Positions 17,979-26,862 of a stretch of DNA of 64,000 nt are shown here, piece by piece. Each line of letters opens with the position of its first letter. Position 1 is the stretch's first letter. The notes beneath the pieces were generated by a model. That model had not been told where the DNA came from. It did no database searches and was given only the letters and a program-made list of their open reading frames with translations. The translations under genes were made by a program, and so were the position numbers. Source of the DNA: Arenimonas oryziterrae DSM 21050 = YC6267 (lineage in GTDB: Bacteria > Pseudomonadota > Gammaproteobacteria > Xanthomonadales > Xanthomonadaceae); assembly GCF_000420545.1 (NCBI RefSeq), contig NZ_ATVD01000001.1:248001-312000 (forward strand), in the 5' to 3' direction.

Positions 17979-20099
17979 TTCCCAGGCGCGATGGATGCGC
18001 GGATTGCGTTCGAAGTCCGGATCCAGGGTCTTCGGACTGATCTCGCGGATGGTCGCGAATTCCGACACCGCCGCTTCGTCCAGACGGAAGCGGCGGTAGT
18101 TGTTCGAGAACAGCAGCAGCCCATTCGGCGCGAGCCGGTCGACACAGGCACGCAATAAACGGACGTGGTCGCGCTGGGTGTCGAAATCCTCGGCGCGCGC
18201 GGAGTTGGAGAACGTCGGCGGATCGCAGAAGATCAGGTCGTAGGTGCCGCGATCGGCCTCCAGCCATTTCATCGCATCAGCCTGCACCAGACGGTGCTTT
18301 GGCCCGGATACGCCATTGAGCGCAAGGTTTTGCGCCGCCCAATCCAGATAGGTCGCCGACAGATCCACGCTGGTGGTCTGGATCGCGCCGCCGACAGCCG
18401 CCTGCACGCTGGCGACGCCGGTGTAACTGAACAGGTTCAGGAAACGCCCGCCCTGCGCCTCGTCCGCGATGCGCAGTCGGATCGGCCGGTGGTCGAGGAA
18501 CAGGCCGGTATCGAGATAGTCGAACAGGTTCACGCGTAATTTCGCGGCGCCCTCGCGCACGACGAAAAACTGCCCGGCCTGATCCATGCGTCCGTACTTG
18601 CTGCCGCCCTTGCCGCGCGCGCGCGTCTTGGTCGCGACCTGCTCGCGCGGAAGCGGGAACACCTCGCGCAAGGCCGCCAGCAATTCGCCGAAGCGACGCT
18701 TGGTATCGGCTTCGGGAATCGTCGCGGGCGCTTCGTATTCCTGCACGTGCAGGAACTGCCGGCGCTCGCCCTCGTCTTCCTGATAGATGTCGACGGCGGC
18801 GGAGTATTCCGGCAGATCCGCATCGTAGACGCGATAGCAGCCGATCTGCTGACGCTCGCGCCAGGACTTGAATTTCTTCAGGTTCTTGCGAAGTCGGTTC
18901 GCGACCATCTGCGCGCCTTCGGTGAGCGGTGCCGGCGCGCGCGCTTCGCGCACGGGCGGCAAGATCGGATCGCAAAGGATCAGCGCGCATTCGAGCGCAC
19001 CGTTGAACAGGGCGTATTTCTTGGTGGCGCGCAGACCGGTCGCGAAAGCCAATTCGGCGTCGCCGCACAACAGGCTGGCGCGCCATTCCGGCACGGCCTT
19101 GCGCAGGGCGTCGCCGAGCTCGCGATACAGGGCCTCGTCGGCGGCCAAGCGCTGGTTGTAGGGCGGATTGCAGACCACCAGACCCCGCGCAGCACCCGGC
19201 GCCTGCAAGGCGGCAATCGCCTTGCGATCGAAACGGATGAGCTCGGCGAGGCCGGCGCGATCGGCATTCGCCATCGCGGCATGCAAGGCCGTCGGATCGT
19301 TGTCGGCACCGAAGAACACCGGCTTGAGAGCGGCGCGTCCGGCGTCGGCACGTTGTCGGGCGTCGGCGACCAGCGTCTGCCAGAGCGCGACATCGAAACC
19401 GAGCCAGCGACTCGGCCGCACGCCGCGCCAGCGCAGCAGACCCGGCGCCTCGTCGGCAGCCATGAGCGCGCCTTCGATCAACAGCGTACCGCTACCGCAC
19501 ATCGGATCGAGCAAGGCGCCGCCTTCGGCATGGATCTTCGGCCAGCCGCCGCGAATCAGCATCGCCGCCGCCAGGTTCTCCTTCAGCGGCGCATCGCCCT
19601 GCGATTGCCGCCAGCCGCGCCGGTGCAGCGGTCCGCCGCCCAGGTCGATCGACACCAGGGCGCGGCCCTTGCGTACGACTACGTTGATGCGCAGATCCGG
19701 GTCGTCGACATCGACCGAGGGCCGCGTGCCGTGTTCGGCGCGGATGCGATCGACGATCGCATCCTTGCTGCGTTGCGCGGCGTAGCGTTCGTGCGTGATC
19801 GCAGGACCGGAGACATGCGCGTCGACGGCGAGCGTGCCTTCGGCGGCGACATGCGCGGACCAGTCGATCGCGTGCACGCCCTGGTACAGGTCCTGCTCGT
19901 TCTCGCAGGGGAAATCCGCGAGCGGCCACAACACGCGACTGGCCAGGCGCGAATGCAGGATCGCGCGATAGGCCAGCGCGGGCTCGGCTTCGACATTCAC
20001 GCCCGCCGTGGCGGCCGTGGCTTTTCCCGCGCCGAGCGCGAGCAGTTCGTCGGCCAGAAGGTATTCCAGACTTTTCGCGCAGGCGACGAAGAATTTCAT
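17961..20099 (-). CDS. rlmKL: Bifunctional 23S rRNA methyltransferase RlmKL
   Basis: This 712-residue fusion methylates 23S rRNA at G2445 (N2, RlmL part) and G2069 (N7, RlmK part) during ribosome assembly. The N-terminal THUMP domain (about 45-155) precedes the RlmL methyltransferase, with [16 protein letters not shown] near 200 and the catalytic [10 protein letters not shown] near 310. The RlmK half has [17 protein letters not shown] near 560 and [13 protein letters not shown] near 635. The length matches E. coli RlmKL (702). Its start codon overlaps the stop of the hydrolase gene upstream (ATGA), so it is the last gene of the MOSC-hydrolase-rlmKL unit. Confidence 0.97.
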   Translation of the reverse strand: MKFFVACAKSLEYLLADELLALGAGKATAATAGVNVEAEPALAYRAILHSRLASRVLWPLADFPCENEQDLYQGVHAIDWSAHVAAEGTLAVDAHVSGPAITHERYAAQRSKDAIVDRIRAEHGTRPSVDVDDPDLRINVVVRKGRALVSIDLGGGPLHRRGWRQSQGDAPLKENLAAAMLIRGGWPKIHAEGGALLDPMCGSGTLLIEGALMAADEAPGLLRWRGVRPSRWLGFDVALWQTLVADARQRADAGRAALKPVFFGADNDPTALHAAMANADRAGLAELIRFDRKAIAALQAPGAARGLVVCNPPYNQRLAADEALYRELGDALRKAVPEWRASLLCGDAELAFATGLRATKKYALFNGALECALILCDPILPPVREARAPAPLTEGAQMVANRLRKNLKKFKSWRERQQIGCYRVYDADLPEYSAAVDIYQEDEGERRQFLHVQEYEAPATIPEADTKRRFGELLAALREVFPLPREQVATKTRARGKGGSKYGRMDQAGQFFVVREGAAKLRVNLFDYLDTGLFLDHRPIRLRIADEAQGGRFLNLFSYTGVASVQAAVGGAIQTTSVDLSATYLDWAAQNLALNGVSGPKHRLVQADAMKWLEADRGTYDLIFCDPPTFSNSARAEDFDTQRDHVRLLRACVDRLAPNGLLLFSNNYRRFRLDEAAVSEFATIREISPKTLDPDFERNPRIHRAWELRRGR

Positions 20100-20620
20100 G
20101 CGAGCGTCTTCAGCAGGCGACCGAATTCTTCGGCGCAGAACTCCACATGCGCGGCGAGACGGTGGCTGTCGTTGACGAAGACCGTCGTATCGCGGCGCTC
20201 TGCAGCCCAGCGCGCGACTTCCATCGCGGGAATCAGTTCGTCGTCCCAGCCATGCACGATGCGTGTCGGCACGCGGGCGGCCTCGAGACGGATGTCGAAG
20301 CCTTCCAACTGCGTGGGCGGCGCCATGAGGAACAGACCGATCACCGGCAGCACCAGCGACACGCGCGCGGACACGAAGGCACCCATGCTCGATCCCGCGA
20401 GCACCAACGGCCCGCGCACCTGGCTGGCGAGATCGTGCAGGCGGGCGATACGCCCATGCACGTCACCCAGGCGGCTACGCGAAAAATCGTTATCCCACAC
20501 GCGGTAGTCCGGCCGCTCCTGCGACCAGCCCAGCGATTCCGCGATTTTCGACAAGGCTGTGGCCTTGGTGGCATCGGGACTGCTCTCCAGCCCGTGCGAA
20601 ATGATGACGTGACCCTTCAA
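20096..20620 (-). CDS. Small alpha/beta hydrolase with TTG start
   Basis: This is a 174-residue hydrolase of the YqiA/YcfP-like small esterase type. It begins at TTG, 1 base into the upstream MOSC stop region, and a GGAGAG ribosome site sits about 8 bases ahead; no ATG or GTG fits the conserved N terminus [16 protein letters not shown]. The nucleophile elbow is [12 protein letters not shown] near residues 71-82. Asp is in [10 protein letters not shown] and the catalytic His in [10 protein letters not shown]. The substrate is unknown. Its stop overlaps the rlmKL start, indicating coupled translation. Confidence 0.82.
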   Translation of the reverse strand: MKGHVIISHGLESSPDATKATALSKIAESLGWSQERPDYRVWDNDFSRSRLGDVHGRIARLHDLASQVRGPLVLAGSSMGAFVSARVSLVLPVIGLFLMAPPTQLEGFDIRLEAARVPTRIVHGWDDELIPAMEVARWAAERRDTTVFVNDSHRLAAHVEFCAEEFGRLLKTLA

Positions 20621-21135
20621 ACCCGACTCTCCGTAGTCTCGGCGAGGGCGACGACGGCGTCGCCAATGCGCAGGCGTCCGCCTTCGAGGATGCGTGCACA
20701 CAAACCACCGTGGTTGCGCATCGCGTTGTAGCCGCCCGGGCCCAGGGCCGCTTCCATACGCGAACACGGATCGCAGTCTTCGGTGCCTTCGAGCACGACC
20801 TCGCCGATCCGGAACCGCCGCCCCTTGAGCGCGACCAGCGGCAACCCGGATACCACCAGATTGCGGCGCAGCCAGGCGGGATTCACCGACGCATGACCGG
20901 CCAAGGCCGCGATCACGGGCAGATGCTCGGCCTGGATCAGGGTGATGCCGCGCTTGCCGCTGCCGCTGGCGTAGCGATCGCCGACCAGGCCAACGCCGGT
21001 CCGGGCCTCGGCCTCGTCGACCTCGTGCATGAGCACGTCGCGTTTGGGTCGCAAGCCGATCCATTCCACGCGGCCGGCGCGCGGCAAGGTGGCCATCAGC
21101 TGGCCGAGTGCGGAGTCGGCGGGAGGCAGGGTCAT
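20617..21135 (-). CDS. MOSC-domain sulfurase-like protein
   Basis: This is a 172-residue stand-alone MOSC domain. The conserved C-terminal part is clear: EGTEDCDPCSRMEAALGPGG holds the family's conserved cysteine region and MRNHGGLCARILEGGRLRIGD closes the fold. MOSC domains bind sulfur or molybdenum cofactor, as in molybdenum cofactor sulfurase and in the mARC and YiiM enzymes that reduce N-hydroxylated compounds. This one lacks the partner domains, so its reaction is open. It is the first gene of the operon with the hydrolase and rlmKL. Confidence 0.9.
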   Translation of the reverse strand: MTLPPADSALGQLMATLPRAGRVEWIGLRPKRDVLMHEVDEAEARTGVGLVGDRYASGSGKRGITLIQAEHLPVIAALAGHASVNPAWLRRNLVVSGLPLVALKGRRFRIGEVVLEGTEDCDPCSRMEAALGPGGYNAMRNHGGLCARILEGGRLRIGDAVVALAETTESRV

Positions 21136-21172
21136 GACGGGCTCCGGAAGGCGCGAATGTTAGCATGCGGCC

Positions 21173-21748
21173 ATGAGCCCCGATCTTCCGCCCGACCTGC
21201 CCCTGCACTCCTGGCCGCTGCCCTACGAGGAGCGCCTGGACGAGCGTCCGCCGACGCAGATCGACCTGGTGGTGATCCACTGCACCGAACTGCCGGACAT
21301 GGCAATGGCGCGCGAGTACGGCGAGCGCCAGCTGTACGACGCCGGCACCGGCAACAGCGGTCATTTCTACATCGATCGCGACGGCACCGTGCACGTGTTC
21401 GTGTCGCCGACGCGCGTGGCCAACCACACCCGCGGCTACAACCCGCGCTCGATCGGCATCGAGCTGGTCAATACCGGCCGCTATCCCGACTGGTACGACT
21501 CGCGCCGGCAGACGATGGCCGAGCCCTATACCGAAGCGCAGATCCGCTCGCTGTCGACCCTGTTGCTGACGCTCAAGCGCGACCTGCCGCAACTGGCCCT
21601 GATCGCCGGTCACGAGGACCTCGATACCGCCAAGGTCAACGCCAGCGACGATCCGAACCAGCAGGTCTGGCGCAAGCGCGATCCGGGTCCGCAGTTCCCG
21701 TGGCCGCGGGTACTCGAAGAAAGCGGCCTGCAACGCCTCAAGCCCTGA
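21173..21748 (+). CDS. N-acetylmuramoyl-L-alanine amidase (amidase_2, AmpD-like)
   Basis: This 191-residue zinc amidase cuts the amide bond between muramic acid and the peptide stem. Zinc ligands are visible as the His in LVVIHCTEL near residue 36 and in LIAGHEDLDTAK near 145, with the third ligand region around KRDPGPQFPW. The middle has SGHFYIDRDGTVHVFV and SIGIELVNTGRYPDW. There is no signal peptide, so a cytoplasmic AmpD-type role in cell-wall recycling is plausible. It diverges from the MOSC gene. Confidence 0.9.
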   Translation: MSPDLPPDLPLHSWPLPYEERLDERPPTQIDLVVIHCTELPDMAMAREYGERQLYDAGTGNSGHFYIDRDGTVHVFVSPTRVANHTRGYNPRSIGIELVNTGRYPDWYDSRRQTMAEPYTEAQIRSLSTLLLTLKRDLPQLALIAGHEDLDTAKVNASDDPNQQVWRKRDPGPQFPWPRVLEESGLQRLKP

Positions 21749-21788
21749 AAACAGATGCCGGCGAAGCCGGCAACGGGGCGGGGCTCGG

Positions 21789-21794
21789 TATAAT
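21789..21794 (+). promoter_or_regulatory. Candidate -10 box upstream of tesB
   Basis: A perfect TATAAT lies 23 bases before the tesB ATG. No convincing -35 hexamer sits 16-18 bases upstream, where the sequence is GC-rich. The placement would give a leader of roughly 15 bases. Evidence is the motif alone. Confidence 0.4.
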
Positions 21795-21816
21795 CGCGGC
21801 CTGTCCCGGAGTGCCC

Positions 21817-22698
21817 ATGACCCAGCCCGTCGTTTCCGAACTCGTCACCCTGCTCACGCTCGAGCGACTTGAGGACAACCTGTTCCGCGGCCAGAGTCGC
21901 GACATCGGTACCAAATACGTGTTCGGCGGCCAGGTGCTCGGACAGGCCCTGTCGGCCGCGCAACAAACCGTCGACGACGAGCGCAGCGTGCATTCGGTGC
22001 ACGCGTATTTCCTGCGCGCCGGCGACATCACCGCGCCAATCATCTTCGATGTCGATCGTGCGCGCGACGGCCACAGTTTTTCGGTACGCCGCGTCACGGC
22101 GATCCAGCACGGCCAGCCGATCCTGGTGTTCGCGTCCTCGTTCCAGAAATCCGAACCGGGCGTCGAGCATCAGTTCCACATGCCGGAAGTGCCCAAGCCC
22201 GAAGACGTCGAACCGACGGTCGCGCCCTCGGCCGAAATCATGGAAAAACTGCCGGCGAAAATGCAGCGCTGGCTTTCGCGCATGGGGCCGTTCGAAATGC
22301 GCCCGATCTATCCGCGCGACGAGGTCAAACCGCCCAAGCGTCCGCCCTATCAGCAGGTATGGCTGCGTCTGACCGACAAGGTCGGCGACTCGCCCGACCT
22401 GCATCGCGCCCTGCTCGCCTACGCGTCCGATTTCTATCTGCTGGGCACGACGACCTTCCCGCACGGCATCAGCTACTACCAGCCGAACGTTCAGATGGCC
22501 TCGCTCGATCACGCGATGTGGTTCCACCGGCCGTTCCGCGTCGACGACTGGCTGCTGTACTCGCTCGACAGCCCGACCGCCGGCAATGCGCGCGGCCTGG
22601 CGCGCGGCCAGATCTTCACGCGCGACGGCGTGCTTGTCGCATCGGTCGCGCAGGAAGGCCTGATCCGCGTCCTGCCCGAGACGCCGGAGGCGGTGTAA
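21817..22698 (+). CDS. tesB: Acyl-CoA thioesterase II
   Basis: This is a 293-residue double-hotdog thioesterase that hydrolyses medium- and long-chain acyl-CoA. Length and landmarks match TesB (E. coli 286). The N-terminal hotdog has YVFGGQVLGQALSAAQ near residues 28-44 and DGHSFSVRRVTAIQ near 87-100. The C-terminal half has ASLDHAMWFHRPFRVDDW, which contains the conserved Asp of the Asp-Thr-Gln site, and ends with the FTRDGVLVASVAQEGLIR strand. Its TAA overlaps the ATG of the next gene (TAATG). Confidence 0.95.
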   Translation: MTQPVVSELVTLLTLERLEDNLFRGQSRDIGTKYVFGGQVLGQALSAAQQTVDDERSVHSVHAYFLRAGDITAPIIFDVDRARDGHSFSVRRVTAIQHGQPILVFASSFQKSEPGVEHQFHMPEVPKPEDVEPTVAPSAEIMEKLPAKMQRWLSRMGPFEMRPIYPRDEVKPPKRPPYQQVWLRLTDKVGDSPDLHRALLAYASDFYLLGTTTFPHGISYYQPNVQMASLDHAMWFHRPFRVDDWLLYSLDSPTAGNARGLARGQIFTRDGVLVASVAQEGLIRVLPETPEAV

Positions 22699-23102
22699 TG
22701 CGCCAGATGTTCACCTCGGCGCGTTTCGAGAACGTGCAACGGGTCGCCGACATGCTCAGCGAAGCGGGCATCGAGAACCGCATCATGGGTGGCCCCGGCT
22801 ACAAGGGGTACAGCCGCCGCCAGTTCAGCTACGCCGACAAGAAGGCGCAGGCGCAGGAAACACAGGCCTCGGTCTGGGTCATCAAGTCCGACGACTACAA
22901 GCAGGCGCGCGAGCTGATGCAGGACCTGGGCCTGCTCGACAAGACCGATGTTCCGGCCAGCTATGTGCCCGCGCCGATGCAATTCGCCGACAAACCGGGC
23001 GCCGATCCGGCCAAGCGTCTGATGCGGATCAAGGTGACGATGCTGTTCGCGATGGTCGTCATCGTCGGCGGCATGATGGCGCGGGCGTACCTGGCCCGCT
23101 GA
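22698..23102 (+). CDS. DUF2007-like protein with C-terminal membrane anchor
   Basis: This 134-residue protein begins with MFTSARFENVQRVADMLSEAGIENRIMGG, the pattern of the DUF2007 (putative signal-transducing protein) domain. The domain runs to about residue 85, with SVWVIKSDDYKQARELMQDL. A single membrane helix ends the chain (about 114-130, VTMLFAMVVIVGGMMARAYL), so the domain probably faces the cytoplasm. DUF2007 has a ferredoxin-like fold; no biochemical role is established. It is coupled to tesB by a one-base start/stop overlap. Confidence 0.82.
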   Translation: MRQMFTSARFENVQRVADMLSEAGIENRIMGGPGYKGYSRRQFSYADKKAQAQETQASVWVIKSDDYKQARELMQDLGLLDKTDVPASYVPAPMQFADKPGADPAKRLMRIKVTMLFAMVVIVGGMMARAYLAR

Positions 23103-23172
23103 CCGGTCACATTCGCCGCACCGGGTCGTCTTGATTTGTGCATCAAGCAACGATGCTCAACTGGAGCCCGTC

Positions 23173-23388
23173 ATGACCCGCATTACCTTCCATCGCCGTG
23201 CTGCGCTCGCCCTGGCCCTGGTCTGCGGATTGCTTGGCCTCGCCATCGCCGCGGCGGCAGCCATGAGTCAGGCCTCGCCGGTGGCGATCGGCCAGAGCTT
23301 CGGGCTCCTCGGCGCGATCGCCGGCCTGACCGCCGCCACGCTCGGCATTGCCTGGAACCATGTCTCGCGGCAGTCTGTCGCCCCATGA
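23173..23388 (+). CDS. Small two-helix membrane protein paired with a sigma factor
   Basis: This 71-residue protein is almost entirely two hydrophobic helices (about 10-32 and 38-60). I start it at the ATG of MTRITFHRRAALAL, which has GGAG about 8 bases upstream. Its TGA overlaps the start of the sigma-factor gene (ATGA), so the two are translated together. No known family is recognised. By position it could regulate or dock the membrane part of the sigma factor, but it lacks a zinc-binding anti-sigma (ZAS) motif. Confidence 0.65.
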   Translation: MTRITFHRRAALALALVCGLLGLAIAAAAAMSQASPVAIGQSFGLLGAIAGLTAATLGIAWNHVSRQSVAP

Positions 23389-24524
23389 GCGCCGACGTCC
23401 TCGATTCGATCATCCAGACCCATCTGCCCGCAGCGTCGCGCGGCGACCACGTCGCCTACGGACGCATCGTCAGCAGTTGCCAGGGCATGGTGACCTCGAT
23501 CGCGCTGTCGATCGTGCGCGACGTGCCCGCCAGCGAAGACATCGCCCAGGACGCCTTCATCAACGCCTGGCAGAACCTGCGCAAACTCGGCAATCCGTCC
23601 AGCTTCCTGCCCTGGCTGCGCCAGATCACCCGCAACCTGGCGCGCGACCATCTGCGCGCACAGGTTTATCGCGCCAATCCGGCCGGCGACATCGAAGCGG
23701 TCATCGCGGCGGTCGCCGACCCCGGACTGGATCCGGAAGAATCGCTGGCCGAATCGCAGGAGGCGATCATCGCCGCGGAAGTCATCGATGCGCTGCCTGA
23801 AGAATCGCGCGAAGTGCTGTTGCTGTACTACCGCGAAGGCCAGAGTTCGCGTCAGGTCGCGGCCTTGCTGGGCATGCAGGACGCCGCCGTGCGCAAACGC
23901 CTGTCGCGTGCGCGCACCAGCATTCGCGAAGAACTGCTGCAGCGCCTGGGCGAGTTCGCGCGCGCGAGCGCGCCGGGGACCGCCTTCACGGCGGTCGTGT
24001 TGAGCACCTTGACGCTGGCGAGCCCACCGGCCGCCGCCGCCGCGCTGACCGTGACCGGCGGTGCGCTCGCCGGCAAGGGCCTGCTGAAAGTGCTGATCGG
24101 CTCGCTGGGCGGCATCGGCCTGGGCCTGGCCGGCGCGCTGGGCGGCGTCTGGTTCGGCATCCGCAAATATCTGAGGAATCCGCTGGACGCGAGCGAGCGC
24201 CGCAGCCTGCTGCGCTACGGCACGAGCATGAGCCTGCTGGTCATCGTGTTCATGGGTGCGTTCGTGGTCATCCACGATGTGCCGGGCTGGATCGCGCCGG
24301 TGGCGGTCACCCTGGTCTATGCCATCGGCATCATGACCATGTCGACCGTCTGGCTGCCGCGCATTCTCGCGCGACGGCGGGCGCTGGAAGCGCGTGCGGA
24401 TCCGGTCAAGGCGGCGGCGGCGCGCCGCAAGGAACGCATCCGCGCGTGGATCGGCTGCGTTGTCGGTCTGTCCTTGGCGACGGGGGCACTGGTGTACGCG
24501 CTGATCGTCACGGGGCGGATGTAA
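23385..24524 (+). CDS. ECF-type sigma factor with C-terminal membrane domain
   Basis: This is a 379-residue sigma-70-family protein, about twice the usual ECF length. Region 2 is near residues 20-95, with SEDIAQDAFINAWQNL and FLPWLRQITRNLARDHLR. Region 4 is near 130-185, with LPEESREVLLLYYREGQSSRQVAALLG and a KRLSRARTSIREELL recognition helix. A Gly/Ala-rich hydrophobic segment (about 200-262) follows. Two further hydrophobic helices (about 285-325) and a last one (about 354-375) come after a basic loop. The sigma domain therefore appears tethered to the membrane by its own chain. A role in envelope stress is inferred; no separate anti-sigma gene is adjacent. Confidence 0.9.
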   Translation: MSADVLDSIIQTHLPAASRGDHVAYGRIVSSCQGMVTSIALSIVRDVPASEDIAQDAFINAWQNLRKLGNPSSFLPWLRQITRNLARDHLRAQVYRANPAGDIEAVIAAVADPGLDPEESLAESQEAIIAAEVIDALPEESREVLLLYYREGQSSRQVAALLGMQDAAVRKRLSRARTSIREELLQRLGEFARASAPGTAFTAVVLSTLTLASPPAAAAALTVTGGALAGKGLLKVLIGSLGGIGLGLAGALGGVWFGIRKYLRNPLDASERRSLLRYGTSMSLLVIVFMGAFVVIHDVPGWIAPVAVTLVYAIGIMTMSTVWLPRILARRRALEARADPVKAAAARRKERIRAWIGCVVGLSLATGALVYALIVTGRM

Positions 24525-24538
24525 GCGCGGATCCGGAC

Positions 24539-24877
24539 TTACTGACTCGGACGGATGTAGTACACCGCACTGCCGGCCAGCCAGCAGTCGCCTTCGCGGC
24601 GTTTGCAAAAGACATCGACGCGTTTGCCGACGTAATTCTCAATCGGCTCGAGCGGTGCGACCTGGCCCCAGGTTTCCCGCGACCAGCCCATGCCGAACAC
24701 GACGCGACGGCCGTCGATCTGCATGTAGCACATGCCGTCGGCAAAACACCCGGTGTCGACCTTCTCGACGACGCCGGAGAATTTTTCCTCGCCGCGCGTC
24801 ATGCCCGCGGGACGATGCGCGCAGGCCGTGGTCAGCGCGAGCAGGGACAGGAACAGGCCGAACTTGTGCATCGCCAT
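24539..24877 (-). CDS. Small lipoprotein, function unknown
   Basis: This 112-residue protein has a lipoprotein signal (lipobox LTTAC, cysteine near residue 19). The mature domain is about 90 residues with five more cysteines (TGCFADGMCYMQ, VFCKRREGDCWL). The start is taken at the ATG that overlaps the pilZ stop (TGATG); an ATG two codons later would also work. There is no recognised family. Residues like VVEKVDTGCFADG suggest a small beta-barrel fold, which is a guess. It ends the long operon that carries pilZ and holB. Confidence 0.77.
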   Translation of the reverse strand: MAMHKFGLFLSLLALTTACAHRPAGMTRGEEKFSGVVEKVDTGCFADGMCYMQIDGRRVVFGMGWSRETWGQVAPLEPIENYVGKRVDVFCKRREGDCWLAGSAVYYIRPSQ

Positions 24878-25233
24878 CACATCGTATGCGTGTGCTTGTC
24901 GGCGTCGAGCGAGCCGGCGAGCAGGGTTTCGATCTTGCCCTTGACGGTTTCGGCCTCGGCCGAATCGGCGAACTGCACGCCGATGCCGGCGGTGCGATTG
25001 CCCTGCGCGCCCGGTGGCGTGACCCAGATGACCTTGCCGGCCACGGGCAGACGCTCCTTGTCTTCGAGCAGGGACAGCAGCAGGAACACTTCGTCGCCGA
25101 GCGAATAGCGTTTCGTCGTGGGGATGAAGATGCCGCCGGCGCGCACGAAGGGCATGTAGGCGCTGTAGAGCTGCGCCTTGTCCTTGATCGCGAGCGAGAG
25201 AATGCCCTGCCTTGCGCCTGCGCCACCGATCAT
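24877..25233 (-). CDS. pilZ: Type IV pilus PilZ protein
   Basis: This is a 118-residue PilZ protein of the original Xanthomonas/Pseudomonas type IV pilus kind. The start MIGGAGARQGILSLAIKDKAQLYSAYMPFV and FIPTTKRYSLGDEVFLLL match that subfamily. It lacks the RxxxR and D/NxSxxG motifs needed to bind cyclic di-GMP, as is known for this PilZ, which acts with PilB and FimX in pilus assembly. Its place between holB and the lipoprotein, downstream of tmk, is the usual context in gammaproteobacteria. Confidence 0.92.
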   Translation of the reverse strand: MIGGAGARQGILSLAIKDKAQLYSAYMPFVRAGGIFIPTTKRYSLGDEVFLLLSLLEDKERLPVAGKVIWVTPPGAQGNRTAGIGVQFADSAEAETVKGKIETLLAGSLDADKHTHTM

Positions 25234-25270
25234 CGTCGTGCTCCTTGGCTCCGGCCGCGTGCCGCCTGCC

Positions 25271-26242
25271 TCATGGGAACATGGTACGCCATTCCCGCAA
25301 CAGCCCGGCCAGGACCAGGTCGTTGCGGATCGGCGCCTTCAATTGCTCGCGCGTCCGGTTGATCGCGTCGAACCACGCGGAGAGCTTCGGGAAATCCGCC
25401 GGGACCGTCAAGCCACCGCGCTCGGCCGGCGCCGCACCGACCCGACGCGATGCGGCATCGAGGGCGAGATCAGCGGCGAATCGCAGGCGCAACTCCCCCT
25501 GTTCGTCGCCCAGCCAGCGCTGGGCCAGTTCGATCGGGCTGAGCTTGCCGGTGCCGACGGCATTGAGTTCGGTGATGACCTCGCGGCGTAACGACAGCCC
25601 GCCCTGCCCCAGCCATTCGGCGGCCAGGCCCGGCTGACCGCGCGCGGCGTCGAGCGCGGAATCGATATCGGCGTCCTTGAAGCCCTGCGTCACGAGCCAG
25701 GCGCGGGCATCGCTGCGCGCTGGAATACGGAACTCCAGACGCTGGCAACGACTGCGGATCGTCGCCGGCAAGCGGCCAGGACGCGAGGTGACGATCAACA
25801 GGAAGCGGTTGGCCGACGGCTCCTCGAGCGTCTTGAGCAGGGCATTGCTGGCGGCGACGTTCATCGCGTCGGCCGGCGCGATGACCGCGACCTGCGCGCC
25901 GCCGAGCTGCGGGGTCAGCGAAAACCACTGCCCCAGGCGGCGGATCTGGTCGACGGTGATCTCCGTGCGCAGCTTGTCGCCCTTTTCGTTGGGTTCGAGC
26001 GTGACGCGCTGGATATCGCCGTTCGTGCCGGCGGCATAGAGCGTGCAACTGCGGCAGCGCCCACAGGCGAGGTTGTCGGTCGTGGGTGCCGAACACAGCA
26101 ACCGTTGCGCGAGCACATCCGCGACCGCGGTCTTGCCCATATGCGCGGGACCGACAAGCAGCAAGGCATGCGCCAGCCGGCCTTCGGTCAAGGCGGCGAG
26201 TGCGTTGTCGAGAACCGAACGCTGCCAGGGCGAGTAGCTCAT
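25271..26242 (-). CDS. holB: DNA polymerase III delta' subunit
   Basis: This 323-residue clamp-loader subunit opens the sliding clamp together with DnaX and delta. The P-loop-derived segment is LLVGPAHMGKTAVAD near residue 30, and the Zn module contains the cysteines in LLCSAPTTDNLACGRCRSC near 50-70. The sensor region ILLKTLEEPSANRFLLIVTSRP (written in part) lies near 140, and it has the SRC motif (TIRSRCQRLEFRI). Delta' proteins are ATPase-inactive, and the P-loop here is degenerate (GPAHMGKT). Start and tmk stop overlap by 4 bases. Confidence 0.96.
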   Translation of the reverse strand: MSYSPWQRSVLDNALAALTEGRLAHALLLVGPAHMGKTAVADVLAQRLLCSAPTTDNLACGRCRSCTLYAAGTNGDIQRVTLEPNEKGDKLRTEITVDQIRRLGQWFSLTPQLGGAQVAVIAPADAMNVAASNALLKTLEEPSANRFLLIVTSRPGRLPATIRSRCQRLEFRIPARSDARAWLVTQGFKDADIDSALDAARGQPGLAAEWLGQGGLSLRREVITELNAVGTGKLSPIELAQRWLGDEQGELRLRFAADLALDAASRRVGAAPAERGGLTVPADFPKLSAWFDAINRTREQLKAPIRNDLVLAGLLREWRTMFP

Positions 26243-26862
26243 TCGCGATCCAACCAGTCGTTGAGCGCAGCGCGCACGGCCGTCACGACGGCATCGGCGG
26301 ACTGACTGGCGTCGATCACGCGAAAACGCGCCGGCTCGGCGGCCGCGCGGGCCAGATAGGTGCCGCGCACGCGTTCGAAGAAATCGCCACGCTCGCGCTC
26401 GATGCGGTCGGGCTCGCCGCCGCGCGAGCGCGCGCGCGCCAGGCCTTCGTCGACGCCGACATCGAGCAGGAAGGTCAGATCGGGCTTGATGCCCGCAGCC
26501 CAGCGTTCAAGCTCGGCGATGCGCCCGGCGTCGATGCCGCGACCGCCGCCCTGATAGGCGAAGCTGGCATCGGTGAAACGATCTGTCACCACCGCCGCAC
26601 CCCGATCAAGTGCCGGCAAGATCACCTCGCGTACCAACTGCGCGCGGGCGGCAAACATCAGCAGCAATTCGGTTTCCGGCGCGAGCGTGCGCGCCGGGTC
26701 GAGCAACAAGGCACGGATCGCCTCGCCCGCCGCCGTGCCGCCCGGTTCGCGCGTGGCCACGACGTCCCGGCCGCGATCCGACAAGGCCTGCACGATCGCG
26801 GCGATGACCGTGGACTTGCCGGCGCCTTCGCCGCCCTCGATAGACAGGAAGGTCCGGCGCAT
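26239..26862 (-). CDS. tmk: Thymidylate kinase
   Basis: This 207-residue enzyme phosphorylates dTMP to dTDP with ATP. The P-loop IEGGEGAGKSTVI is at residues 8-20, the DR(Y/F) motif is TDRFTDASFAYQGGGRG near 93-109, and the LID region with RSRGGEPDRIERE is near 148-160. Size and motifs are standard. The ATG overlaps the mltG stop, and the stop overlaps the holB start. Confidence 0.97.
   Translation of the reverse strand: MRRTFLSIEGGEGAGKSTVIAAIVQALSDRGRDVVATREPGGTAAGEAIRALLLDPARTLAPETELLLMFAARAQLVREVILPALDRGAAVVTDRFTDASFAYQGGGRGIDAGRIAELERWAAGIKPDLTFLLDVGVDEGLARARSRGGEPDRIERERGDFFERVRGTYLARAAAEPARFRVIDASQSADAVVTAVRAALNDWLDRE

Noticed and set aside
18747-20507. 586-codon plus-strand open frame
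   Set aside because: It lies antisense to rlmKL and the hydrolase, both with complete motifs.
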